NCBI GenBank assembly: GCA_023623185.1
Contig: JAMNXV010000171.1
Coordinates: forward strand, 1-64,000
Origin: Bacillota bacterium
GTDB taxonomy: Bacteria > Bacillota > Sulfobacillia > Symbiobacteriales > Symbiobacteriaceae
DNA length: 64,000 bases
Reading direction: 5' to 3'
Position 1 is the stretch's first letter. Each line of letters begins with the position of its first letter. Shown piece by piece: positions 18,444 through 26,104 of this stretch. The notes beneath the pieces are model-generated. The model was not told where the DNA came from and ran no database searches. It saw only the letters and a list, made by a program, of their open reading frames with translations. A program made the position numbers and the translations under genes.

Positions 18444-18464
18444 TTGATCGCGAACCGCGATCAA
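18444..18464. promoter_or_regulatory. Perfect 9-bp inverted repeat after proA
   Basis: TTGATCGCG, three bases, CGCGATCAA. It begins on the base after the proA stop codon. There is no T-run, so it could be an operator for the downstream IclR-type gene or a weak terminator. Confidence 0.5.
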
Positions 18465-18498
18465 CACCCAACGATTATTCAATCAAATGTTGCAGAAC

Positions 18499-18533
18499 GC
18501 CGTTCCCTCTGGCGGAACGGCCTGTGGTAGAAT
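18499..18533 (+). promoter_or_regulatory. Promoter with operator-like palindrome before the IclR gene
   Basis: GCCGTTCC (18499-18506) and GGAACGGC (18514-18521) form a perfect 8-bp inverted repeat seven bases apart, immediately before an extended -10 (TGG TAGAAT, 18528-18533). Autoregulation by the IclR protein is a natural inference. Confidence 0.55.
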
Positions 18534-18554
18534 GGGGCCGAGGTCACTGTCCCA

Positions 18555-19421
18555 ATGGGGCGGGGGCGGGAGGCTGGAGACCCGCGCCCGCCGGAGGCAT
18601 TCAGTCGGACCCGGAAGCGGCCGGGGTGGGCTGGCCCTGTGCCGCAGCCGGGGCGACTCCCTCAGAGGGGAGGGAGATGGCTGAAGGAAGAAGGACAAAC
18701 GATCCGGTCTGTCGAGCGCGCCCTGGACGTCCTGCTCTGCTTCGCCGGCGAGCGGGGCGGCCTGGGCGTGACCCAAATTGCGGAGAAGGTCGGACTGTAC
18801 AAGTCGACCGTGCACCGGATTCTGGCGGTCCTGGAGTCGCGCGGCTTCGTGCGGCGTGAGCCGGAGACGGGCCGGTACCACCTGGGGCTGAAGGCGCTGG
18901 AACTGGCCCAGGTCTACCTCTCCTCCGGCGACCTGCCGACGATCGCCCTGGGCGAGATGCTGCAGCTGCGGGACCTGGCCCAGGAGACCGTGAGCCTCTA
19001 CGTGCGCGACGGCGCCGAGCGCGTGCGCGTGCAGCGGGCGGAGGGCCCGCTGACGGTGCGCCGGGTGGTCGGACTGGGCGAGCGGCTGCCGCTCTACCTG
19101 GGCGCGTCGGGCAAGATCCTGCTGGCCTGGTGCCCGCCGGAGGAGCGGGCGCGCATCCTCGATGAGCAGCTTCCTCCAGGGTTCGACCGGGCCGGGCTGG
19201 AGGCCCGGCTGGAAGAAGCCCGGGAGCAGGGCTGGGCCCTGAGCCTGGAGGAGCGGGAGGAGGGCGTGGCCTCTGTGGCGGCGCCGATCATCGACCGCGC
19301 AGGCCGCTGCGCGGCTGCGCTGGCCATCTCGGGTCCGGTGAGCCGGTTCGACGAGGAGCGGGTGGCCCTGTTCAGCCGCGCCGTGCAGGCGACGGCCCGG
19401 GCCATCGGGATGAAGTTGTAG
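18555..19421 (+). CDS. IclR-family transcriptional regulator
   Basis: The conserved part begins TIRSVERALDVLLCF, then the winged helix VTQIAEKVGLYKSTVHRIL with recognition in LESRGFVR, then the effector domain (GERLPLYLGASGKILLA, REEGVASVAAPI) to the C-terminus. The start is uncertain. ATG 18555 gives 288 residues with an unusual Arg/Pro-rich leader, GTG 18639 gives 260, and the ATG at 18677, which has the best ribosome site, is out of frame. Either the true start is non-ATG or there is a one-base error nearby. Its target is not evident; a hairpin terminator follows. Confidence 0.82.
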   Translation: MGRGREAGDPRPPEAFSRTRKRPGWAGPVPQPGRLPQRGGRWLKEEGQTIRSVERALDVLLCFAGERGGLGVTQIAEKVGLYKSTVHRILAVLESRGFVRREPETGRYHLGLKALELAQVYLSSGDLPTIALGEMLQLRDLAQETVSLYVRDGAERVRVQRAEGPLTVRRVVGLGERLPLYLGASGKILLAWCPPEERARILDEQLPPGFDRAGLEARLEEAREQGWALSLEEREEGVASVAAPIIDRAGRCAAALAISGPVSRFDEERVALFSRAVQATARAIGMKL

Positions 19422-19432
19422 CTGGATCAGTG

Positions 19433-19470
19433 AAAGCGGGGCCATGCCGTGGAGGCATGGCCCCGCTTTT
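19433..19470 (+). terminator. Rho-independent terminator
   Basis: A perfect 16-bp stem starting AAAGCGGGGCC around a GTGGA loop, ending in TTTT, 12 bases after the IclR gene. Confidence 0.88.
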
Positions 19471-19541
19471 CTGCGCGCTGCCGGGCGAAGCGCTGTGACA
19501 CACGCCGGGATCCAACATAGGCTGCATGGGGCAATTCGCCG

Positions 19542-19550
19542 TGGTATGAT
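19542..19550 (+). promoter_or_regulatory. Extended -10 promoter of the MaoC-like gene
   Basis: TGG followed by TATGAT, 31 bases before the ATG. The -35 region is poor, as expected for an extended -10. Confidence 0.45.
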
Positions 19551-19580
19551 TAGTCATGAAGTTGGCAAAGGGGTGATGGC

Positions 19581-20054
19581 ATGAGCCTGTTCTGGGACGA
19601 GCTGGGGATGAGCTTCAGCGAACTCTACGTCGGGCAGAAGGCCACGTACAGCCGCAAGGTGAGCAAGCAGGACGTGCTGCAGTATATGAGCCTGTCGGGG
19701 GACCTCAACCCGCTGTACGGCGATGCCACCTACGCCGGGCGCACCACCTACGGCCACCCGATCGTTCCCGCAAACATGCTGGCGGGCTTTGCGATGGGGG
19801 CCGTGGCCGCCGTGCTGCCGGGGCTGGGGTCGGTTACCCACGCGCACAGCTACCGGCTCCTGCACCCGCCCCGCATCGGCGACGAGGTTACCGCCGAGAT
19901 GGAGATCGTGGAGCTGCACCCGGATACGCAGCGAGTGGTCATCAAGTACCTGATCCGGGACCAGAACGGGCGGGAGCTGCAGCACGGCACCATGGAGGTG
20001 GAGCCCCCGCAGCAGCTGAGGCCGATGCTCCGCCACGATTACGAGACCTTTTGA
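19581..20054 (+). CDS. MaoC-like hot-dog fold protein with a substituted catalytic His
   Basis: 157 residues. The hydratase 2 signature is YMSLSGDLNPLYGDATYA. In (R)-specific enoyl-CoA hydratases the motif is GDxNPxH; Asp41 and Asn43 are present here but Tyr46 stands where the catalytic His is expected. The nearby GHPIVPANMLAG is typical of the family. It may be a dehydratase with altered chemistry, an acyl-binding protein, or inactive. It stands alone with its own promoter, upstream of the fumarase operon. Confidence 0.8.
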   Translation: MSLFWDELGMSFSELYVGQKATYSRKVSKQDVLQYMSLSGDLNPLYGDATYAGRTTYGHPIVPANMLAGFAMGAVAAVLPGLGSVTHAHSYRLLHPPRIGDEVTAEMEIVELHPDTQRVVIKYLIRDQNGRELQHGTMEVEPPQQLRPMLRHDYETF

Positions 20055-20109
20055 CCTAACGCAGAGCGTCTTTCTATACCAAAATAACTAGGGATATGGT
20101 ACTTTAGGG

Positions 20110-20158
20110 CTGACTTGTGTCACCTGATTTGCTACAGTGGAGATAGGTGAAATTCACC
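20110..20158 (+). promoter_or_regulatory. Fumarase promoter and overlapping palindrome
   Basis: CTGACT (20110-20115), 17 bases, and TACAGT (20133-20138) with TGC before it form an extended -10 promoter. GGTGAA-A-TTCACC (20146-20158) is a perfect 6-bp inverted repeat starting at about +1, a good position for a repressor operator. Confidence 0.6.
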
Positions 20159-20204
20159 CCTGTATATGCTGGGGTAGACCCGGGCGCTCGAGGAGGCGAA
20201 AGCT

Positions 20205-21047
20205 GTGCGGGAGATTCACGTGGACCAGGTGGCCGACGCCGTCGCCCGCCTGGTGCAGGAGGCGAACTTCAAGCTGTCGGACGACGTGGTCCGGGCCCTG
20301 TCGCAGGCGCAGTCGCTGGAGGAGGCCCCGGTGGGGCAGACGGTGCTCATGCAGATCGTGGAGAACTACACCATCGCAGAGACCGAACAGGTGCCGATGT
20401 GCCAGGATACCGGCGTCGCGCTGGTCTTCCTGGAGATCGGGCAGGACGTGCATCTGGTGGGCGGCGACCTGTACGAGGCCATCAACCGGGGCGTCGCCAG
20501 GGGTTACACCGAGGGCCGCCTGCGCATGTCGATGCTGAACGATCCGATTCAGCGGGTGAACACCCGGGACAATACCCCGGCGATGATCTATGTCGACATC
20601 GTGCCCGGCGACCGCCTGAAGATCAAGGTCGACACCAAGGGCGGCGGCTCGGAGAACATGAGCCAGCTGAAGATGCTGCCGCCGTCGGCCGGGTGGGAGG
20701 GCGCGAAGCAGTTCATCGTGGAGACCGTGGCCGCGGCCGGCCCCAACGCCTGCCCGCCGCTGCTTGTCGGCGTGGGCATTGGCGGAAACTTCGACAAGTG
20801 CGCCCTGCTTGCGAAGAAGGCCCTGCTGCGCGAGGTGGGCTCGCCCCATCCCGATCCTGAGTGGGCCGCCCGGGAGCAGGAGCTGCTGGAGGAGATCAAC
20901 AAGCTGGGCGTCGGCCCGATGGGGCTCGGCGGGGTCGTCACCGCGCTCGCCGTGCACATCGAGGTCATGGGCTGCCACATCACCGCACTGCCAGTTGCCG
21001 TCAACATCGAATGCCACAGCCACCGGCACAAGGAGGTGACGCTCTGA
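20205..21047 (+). CDS. Class I fumarate hydratase, alpha subunit
   Basis: 280 residues from GTG with GAGGAGG upstream. With the beta subunit it forms a two-subunit iron-sulfur fumarase that hydrates fumarate to malate. Cys66 (PMCQDTG), Cys183 (NACPPLL) and Cys257 (VMGCHIT) are the likely ligands of the oxygen-sensitive [4Fe-4S] cluster. IGGNFDKCALLAKKALLR is a family motif. A tartrate dehydratase function cannot be excluded, but the neighbouring malic enzyme and sucCD favour fumarase. Its stop overlaps the beta ATG. Confidence 0.92.
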   Translation: MREIHVDQVADAVARLVQEANFKLSDDVVRALSQAQSLEEAPVGQTVLMQIVENYTIAETEQVPMCQDTGVALVFLEIGQDVHLVGGDLYEAINRGVARGYTEGRLRMSMLNDPIQRVNTRDNTPAMIYVDIVPGDRLKIKVDTKGGGSENMSQLKMLPPSAGWEGAKQFIVETVAAAGPNACPPLLVGVGIGGNFDKCALLAKKALLREVGSPHPDPEWAAREQELLEEINKLGVGPMGLGGVVTALAVHIEVMGCHITALPVAVNIECHSHRHKEVTL

Positions 21048-21640
21048 TGGCCCGGATCCACGTGACCACGCCCATCACCCCCGAGCAGGTGCGCCAGATC
21101 AGGGCGGGAGACGAGGTGCTCATCACCGGCGAGATCTACACGGCCCGCGATGCCGCGCACAAGCGCATGGTGGAGGACCTGGCGGCCGGGCGGCCGCTGC
21201 CCTTCGACCCGGAGGGGGCGGTCATCTACTACGTCGGACCGACCCCGCCCAAGCCGGGCCAGGTGATCGGCTCGGCCGGTCCCACGACGTCCTACCGCAT
21301 GGACAAGTACACGCCGACGATGCTGCGCCACGGGGTGCGGCTCGTGATCGGCAAGGGCTACCGCAGCGATGAGGTGAAGGCCGCGCTGCAGGAGTACGGC
21401 GGCGCCTACCTGGTCGCCACCGGCGGGGCGGGGGCCCTGCTGGCCCGCAGGATCGAGGAGGCAGAGGTCATCGCATACGAGGACCTGGGCGCGGAGGCGA
21501 TCCGCCGCCTGCGGGTGCGGGAGTTCCCCACCATCTGCATCAACGATGTCCACGGCGGCGACCAGTACTTCGCCGGGCAGTCGCAGTGGGTGAAGCCGGA
21601 CGCCATGGTGAAGCCGAAGCCGCCGGTCGCCAGCGAGTAA
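21047..21640 (+). CDS. Class I fumarate hydratase, beta subunit
   Basis: 197 residues. Motifs GDEVLITGEIYTARDAAHKR, VGPTPPKPGQVIGSAGPTTS-type and IGKGYRSDEV match the Fumerase_C domain that completes the active site. The start codon overlaps the alpha stop (TGATG), and GGAGG lies within the alpha 3' end, so the subunits are coupled for stoichiometric synthesis. Confidence 0.92.
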   Translation: MARIHVTTPITPEQVRQIRAGDEVLITGEIYTARDAAHKRMVEDLAAGRPLPFDPEGAVIYYVGPTPPKPGQVIGSAGPTTSYRMDKYTPTMLRHGVRLVIGKGYRSDEVKAALQEYGGAYLVATGGAGALLARRIEEAEVIAYEDLGAEAIRRLRVREFPTICINDVHGGDQYFAGQSQWVKPDAMVKPKPPVASE

Positions 21641-21743
21641 AGGACGCAGAAAGCAGTCCGGCGAACGGCCGCCGTGCGCAGGCGCCAACAGCCAGGCCCC
21701 GGCAGCAGTCGGAGCCGCCGGGGCCTGTGCGTGCGGAGGAGCG

Positions 21744-21827
21744 GGCGTGCCAGGGAGCTGGCGTGCGGAGCGGCAGGCGAACGAAGGGGCGGGTGTGTGA
21801 GGGGCAGGCGTGCCAGGGAGCAGGCGT
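21744..21827. repeat. Degenerate direct repeat in the gap before malic enzyme
   Basis: GGCGTGCCAGGGAGC-x-GGCGT occurs at 21744-21764 and 21807-21827, 63 bp apart, within a gap (21641-21907) of further GGCGTGC-like fragments. No start with a ribosome site lies in the gap, though the malic enzyme frame stays open through it. Confidence 0.6.
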
Positions 21828-21907
21828 CCGGGCCGCGGGCGTGCGAAGAGGCGGGCGCGCGGGCATGCTACCGGGAGGAAACCACCTACGTCAGGAGGCC
21901 TGGTGCG

Positions 21908-23140
21908 ATGGATATGAAGGATGCCGCCCTGCGCCTGCACGCAGAGAACCGGGGCAAGTGGGCGACGGTGTCCAAGGTGCCGCTGGCCACCCAGGATGAC
22001 CTCTCCCTGGCCTACTCGCCGGGGGTTGCCGAGCCCTGCCGGGCGATCGCCGCCGACCGCGAGGCCGTCTTCCGGTACACCGCCCGGGGCAATCTGGTGG
22101 CGGTGGTCTCGGACGGCAGCGCGGTCCTGGGGCTGGGCGACATCGGTCCGGAGGCCGCCCTGCCGGTCATGGAGGGCAAGGCCCTGCTGTTCAAGGCGTT
22201 CGCCGACATTGACGCGGTGCCGCTGGTGCTGGCGGAGCGAGACGTGGATGAGCTCGTCCGCACGGTGGCGCGCCTCGCCCCCACCTTCGGCGGGATCAAC
22301 CTGGAGGACATCGCGGCCCCGCGCTGCTTCGCCGTGGAGCGGCAGCTGCAGGCTGCGGTCGACATTCCGGTCTTCCACGACGACCAGCACGGCACGGCCA
22401 TCGTGGTGGCGGCCGGGCTGCAGAACGCCCTGAAGGTGGTCGGCAAGCGGCTGGAGGATGTCCGCGTGGTGGTGGAGGGGGCGGGGGCCGGCGGCCTGGC
22501 CACGGCCGCGCTGCTCCTGGACCTGGGCGTCACCGATCTGACGCTGGTGGACTCCCGGGGGACCCTCTACCCCGAACGCCAGGAGGGGATGAACCCCTTC
22601 AAGGCCGAGCTGGCCCGGCGCACCAACCCCCGCCGGGTGCGGGGCGGGCTGGCGGAGGCTCTGGCCGGCGCCGACGTGGCCATCGGGCTGGCCCGGGGCG
22701 GCAGCATGACCCGGGGGATGGTGCGCGCCATGGCCGCCGACCCGGTCATCCTCGCCCTGGCCAACCCCGACCCGGCCATCTGGCCGGAGGACGCGAAGGC
22801 GGCCGGCGCGGCGGTGGTCGCCACGGGCCGCTCCGACTATCCCAACCAGCTCAACAACGTCCTCGCGTTCCCCGGCCTCTTCCGCGGCGCCCTGGACGTA
22901 CGGGCACGGATAATTAATGAAGCGATGAAGCGCGCCGCGGTCTCCGCCATCGCCGATCTGGTCGCGCCGGGCGAGCTGTCGGCGGAGTACATCATCCCCG
23001 CGCCCCTCGATTCCCGCGTGGCGCCGGCCGTGGCCGCAGCGGTGGCCGAGGCCGCCGTCCGGAGCGGCGTCGCCCGCAGCCCGCGCCCGCCCGAGGAGGT
23101 CGCTGCCAGATGCCTGCGTAAACACACATTTTACCCATAG
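21908..23140 (+). CDS. NAD(P)-dependent malic enzyme
   Basis: 410 residues, the short bacterial type. It oxidatively decarboxylates malate to pyruvate. Tyr36 in LAYSPGVAEPC and Lys91 in MEGKALLFK are the expected catalytic residues. The metal site is in FHDDQHGTA and the dinucleotide loop is GAGAGGLA. The ATG has AGGAGG nine bases upstream; an upstream extension in the same frame runs through repeats and is unlikely. It follows fumarase, so malate can be directed to pyruvate. Confidence 0.93.
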   Translation: MDMKDAALRLHAENRGKWATVSKVPLATQDDLSLAYSPGVAEPCRAIAADREAVFRYTARGNLVAVVSDGSAVLGLGDIGPEAALPVMEGKALLFKAFADIDAVPLVLAERDVDELVRTVARLAPTFGGINLEDIAAPRCFAVERQLQAAVDIPVFHDDQHGTAIVVAAGLQNALKVVGKRLEDVRVVVEGAGAGGLATAALLLDLGVTDLTLVDSRGTLYPERQEGMNPFKAELARRTNPRRVRGGLAEALAGADVAIGLARGGSMTRGMVRAMAADPVILALANPDPAIWPEDAKAAGAAVVATGRSDYPNQLNNVLAFPGLFRGALDVRARIINEAMKRAAVSAIADLVAPGELSAEYIIPAPLDSRVAPAVAAAVAEAAVRSGVARSPRPPEEVAARCLRKHTFYP

Positions 23141-23145
23141 ATTCG

Positions 23146-23200
23146 ACGCTCCAAATGATTTCCAAAGAGATATTATGTGTGGTAGAATTCGTTGGAGCGT
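23146..23200 (+). promoter_or_regulatory. sucCD promoter enclosed by a 9-bp inverted repeat
   Basis: An extended -10 (TGG TAGAAT, 23183-23188) lies between ACGCTCCAA (23146-23154) and its exact complement TTGGAGCGT (23192-23200). The arms would flank the polymerase footprint and could be operator half-sites or a stem. Confidence 0.55.
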
Positions 23201-23251
23201 TCCCGGTTCCGGCACGCCATCGACGGACCGCAATCACGTGGAGGTGGACGG

Positions 23252-24373
23252 ATGAAGCTGTACGAGTACCTGGCCAAGCAGATGTTCGCCGAGCATGGGG
23301 TTCCCACGGGGAACGGCATCGTCTGCACCACGCCGGAGGAGGTGGAGGAGGCCGCGCGCAAGATTGGCCCGTGCGCCGTCAAGGCGCAGGTTCTCGTGGG
23401 GGGCCGCGGCAAGGCCGGCGGCATCAAGCTGGCCGACACGCCCGAGGAGGCCAGGGCGCGGGCTGAGGAGATCCTGGGCATGAACCTGAAGGGGTACATC
23501 GTGGACAAGGTCCTGGTGGACCCCCAGATCAAGATCGAGAAGGAGTACTACGTCTCGATCACCCTCGATGGCATGGCCAAGAAGCCGCTGATCATGGCTT
23601 CGGCGTACGGCGGCGTGGAGATTGAGTCGGTCCCGCACGACAAGATCGTCTTCGAACACGTCGACATCGCCACGGGGCTCATGCCGTTCCAGGCCCGCGA
23701 GATCGCCCGCAAGATCGGCCTCACGGGCGACCTGGCCGACCAGTTCACCAAGATCCTGGTCGGGCTGTACAGGGCGTTCCGCAAGTACGACGCCGAGCTG
23801 GTGGAGATCAACCCGCTGGCGCTTACGGACAACGGCACGCGGCTCATCGCCGCCGACGGCCGCTTCAACGTGGAGGATGACGCGCTCTTCCGCCACCCCG
23901 AGTTCCCGCGCGTGGAGGAGGGGACCGAGCTGGAGAAGAAGGTGCGCGCCATCGGCCTCGCCTTCGTCCAGCTGGACGGCGACATCGCCGTCATGGCCAA
24001 CGGCGCCGGCATGGCGATGGGCACCCTCGATACCCTGGCCTACTACGGCGGCCGGCCGGCCAACTTCCTGGATGCCGGCGGCGGCTCCGGCGTGGAGCCC
24101 ACGGCCCAGGCCTTCGACGCGCTCCTGGGCACGCGGCCCAAGGCCATCTTCGTCAACATTTTCGGCGGCATCACCCGCTGCGATCTGGTGGCAGAGGCCA
24201 TCGTGCAGGTGAAGAAGGCCAAGGGGATCGACGTCCCGCTGGTCGTCCGCATGGTGGGCACCAATGACGTGCGCGGCCGGGAGATCCTGGCCGAGGCGGG
24301 CATTCAGGCGTACACCGACATGGGCGAGGCGGCGAAGGCCGCGGTCGAGGCCGCTTACGGCAAGGGGGCGTAA
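23252..24373 (+). CDS. sucC: Succinyl-CoA synthetase (ADP-forming), beta subunit
   Basis: 373 residues starting MKLYEYLAKQMFAEHG, with GGAGGTGG upstream. The N-terminal ATP-grasp domain shows VKAQVLVGGRGKAGGIKLA and the C-terminal half the power helix and subunit interface (NIFGGITRCDLVAEAI). With SucD it makes ATP while converting succinyl-CoA to succinate. Eight bases separate it from sucD. Confidence 0.95.
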   Translation: MKLYEYLAKQMFAEHGVPTGNGIVCTTPEEVEEAARKIGPCAVKAQVLVGGRGKAGGIKLADTPEEARARAEEILGMNLKGYIVDKVLVDPQIKIEKEYYVSITLDGMAKKPLIMASAYGGVEIESVPHDKIVFEHVDIATGLMPFQAREIARKIGLTGDLADQFTKILVGLYRAFRKYDAELVEINPLALTDNGTRLIAADGRFNVEDDALFRHPEFPRVEEGTELEKKVRAIGLAFVQLDGDIAVMANGAGMAMGTLDTLAYYGGRPANFLDAGGGSGVEPTAQAFDALLGTRPKAIFVNIFGGITRCDLVAEAIVQVKKAKGIDVPLVVRMVGTNDVRGREILAEAGIQAYTDMGEAAKAAVEAAYGKGA

Positions 24374-24380
24374 GAACAAT

Positions 24381-25253
24381 ATGGCTGTCATCATCGATCG
24401 GAACACGCGCGTTATTGTACAGGGCATTACAGGTTCGCAGGGGCAGTTCCACACCGGCCAGATGCTGGCCTTCGGCACCAACATCGTCGGTGGGGTCAAC
24501 TTTCGGAAGGCCGGGCAGGAGGTCCACGGCGTGCCGGTCTTCGCCACCGTGCACGAGGCCGTCGAGAAGACCGGCGCCAACGCGTCCGTCATGTTCGTCC
24601 CCGCGCCCGGGGTCAAGGACGCCGCCTTCGAGGCCATCCACGCGGGCATCAAGGTGCTGGTGCTCATCCCCGAGCACGTGCCGACCCAGGAGACCATGGA
24701 GATCATGGCCTACGCCGAGCGGCACGGCGTGAGGGTCATCGGGCCCAACACCTTCGGCATCATCTCGCCGGGCGAGAAGGTGAAGATGGGCATCATGCCC
24801 AACCACATCTACAAGCCCGGGCCGGTGGGCATCGTCGCCCGCTCGGGCACCCTCTCCTACGAGATCGCCTATAACCTGTCCAACAGCGGCCTGGGCCAGA
24901 CCACGGTCATCGGCATGGGCGGCGACCGGGTGATCGGCACGAACTTCGTCGACGCGCTCGAACTCTTCAACGCCGATCCCGCGACCGAGGCTATCGTCAT
25001 GGTGGGCGAGATCGGCGGCATTCAGGAGGAACTGGCCGCCGAGTACATCAAGGAGCACGTGCGCAAGCCGGTGGTGGCCTACCTGGCCGGCAAGTCCGCA
25101 CCGCCCGGGAAGCGCATGGGCCACGCCGGCGCCATCATCGAGGGGAACCGGGGCACCTACGAGTCCAAGGTGGAGGCCCTCACCGCCGCCGGCGTGAAGG
25201 TGGCCGCCCTTCCGTGGGAGATCCCCGACCTGGTGCGCGATGCGCTGAAGTAG
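24381..25253 (+). CDS. sucD: Succinyl-CoA synthetase, alpha subunit
   Basis: 290 residues. The CoA-binding Rossmann domain starts [14 protein letters not shown], and the phosphorylated His is in [25 protein letters not shown] is a family motif. Translationally close to sucC; a terminator follows. Confidence 0.95.
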   Translation: MAVIIDRNTRVIVQGITGSQGQFHTGQMLAFGTNIVGGVNFRKAGQEVHGVPVFATVHEAVEKTGANASVMFVPAPGVKDAAFEAIHAGIKVLVLIPEHVPTQETMEIMAYAERHGVRVIGPNTFGIISPGEKVKMGIMPNHIYKPGPVGIVARSGTLSYEIAYNLSNSGLGQTTVIGMGGDRVIGTNFVDALELFNADPATEAIVMVGEIGGIQEELAAEYIKEHVRKPVVAYLAGKSAPPGKRMGHAGAIIEGNRGTYESKVEALTAAGVKVAALPWEIPDLVRDALK

Positions 25254-25282
25254 TGGAGGAGTTCGCCGATCGTGCACCTGCG

Positions 25283-25313
25283 GGGCAGCAGCGCTCTGGC
25301 TGCTGCCCTTTTT
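25283..25313 (+). terminator. Rho-independent terminator of sucCD
   Basis: GGGCAGCAGC pairs with GCTGCTGCCC across GCTCTG, followed by TTTTT. Confidence 0.88.
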
Positions 25314-25423
25314 GCGTTCCGAAGGGCGGCCGGGCCGGTTGCCAGGAGATTGGGCTGATGCGGTAGAATTTATAACGTGAAATGGTGCATGTGACGCGTA
25401 CGACGAGGAGGGACCAGTGTCAG

Positions 25424-25639
25424 ATGCTCAAACCCGAGGTCGGACGTCAGTACAGGCTCGTGCGCAATTTCGAGATCCACGATCAGGAGACCGGGACGCT
25501 GCGGCATCTGATCCGCGCCGGCGAGGTTGTGAAGGTCAGGAAGATCGAGGAGGAGAAGGACCTCATCTACCTGGAGGGCATGTCAACACCGGCTTTCTTC
25601 AGGGCCTTCCAGATGCACATCGTGCCCGCGGAGGAGTGA
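25424..25639 (+). CDS. Small conserved-looking protein of unknown function
   Basis: 71 residues starting MLKPEVGRQYRLVRNFEI, with GAGGAGGGA ten bases before the ATG. It contains a Lys/Glu-rich middle (VVKVRKIEEEKDLIYLEG) and may be a small beta-barrel. A TAGAAT -10 with TTGCCA upstream (25339-25369, 19-base spacer) may drive it. Its last 57 bp overlap the 3' end of the leftward membrane gene. No family recognised. Confidence 0.6.
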   Translation: MLKPEVGRQYRLVRNFEIHDQETGTLRHLIRAGEVVKVRKIEEEKDLIYLEGMSTPAFFRAFQMHIVPAEE

Positions 25640-26053
25640 CGGGTGGGGCAGGCCGAGCGGATCGCCGGTCTGCCCTTTGACCGCACGCACCATGGCCAGA
25701 ACGGTGAGCAGGGTGCCCAGCAGGGCGGCCCAGCGGAAGAGTTCGGCGTTCAGGTGCCAGGCCTGGTTCAGCAGGGGGATGCCGGTGTGGTACCAGGCCC
25801 TGTACCACACTTCTGCCAGCAGGGAGAGCGCCAGCAGCAGTCCGTTTACCTGCACGGCCCAGAGCAGGCCGGTGCGCGCGTGGGCAGCCACGAACGGCGA
25901 ACGGCCCCGGGCGGCGAGCCAGAGCAGACCGGCCAGCAGGAGCCCCGCAGGCACCGTGTAGAGCCAGTCCGGCACCACCCAGAGCGTGAGGGGAAGCCTG
26001 ATGGCCCCGGTGTAAGGCAGAACCGCGAGGGCGCGTTCGAATGGACGCGGCAT
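25583..26053 (-). CDS. Small membrane protein resembling DUF4870
   Basis: 156 residues with three or four hydrophobic segments. RGRSPFVAAHARTGLLWAVQ resembles the SPFVxxHxxxALxFQ motif of DUF4870 (Tic20-like) proteins. GGAGGTG eight bases before the ATG supports the start at 26053. The last 18 residues are antisense to the small rightward gene. Confidence 0.6.
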   Translation of the reverse strand: MPRPFERALAVLPYTGAIRLPLTLWVVPDWLYTVPAGLLLAGLLWLAARGRSPFVAAHARTGLLWAVQVNGLLLALSLLAEVWYRAWYHTGIPLLNQAWHLNAELFRWAALLGTLLTVLAMVRAVKGQTGDPLGLPHPSLLRGHDVHLEGPEESRC

Positions 26054-26104
26054 CGCAAGCACCTCCACTGGCAGGATTACCCCGCGCGGGGCAGACTATG
26101 CCCC

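Noticed and set aside
20588-23233. Very long leftward frame of 881 codons opposite fumarase and malic enzyme
   Set aside because: Entirely antisense to recognised enzymes; a common artefact in GC-rich sequence.
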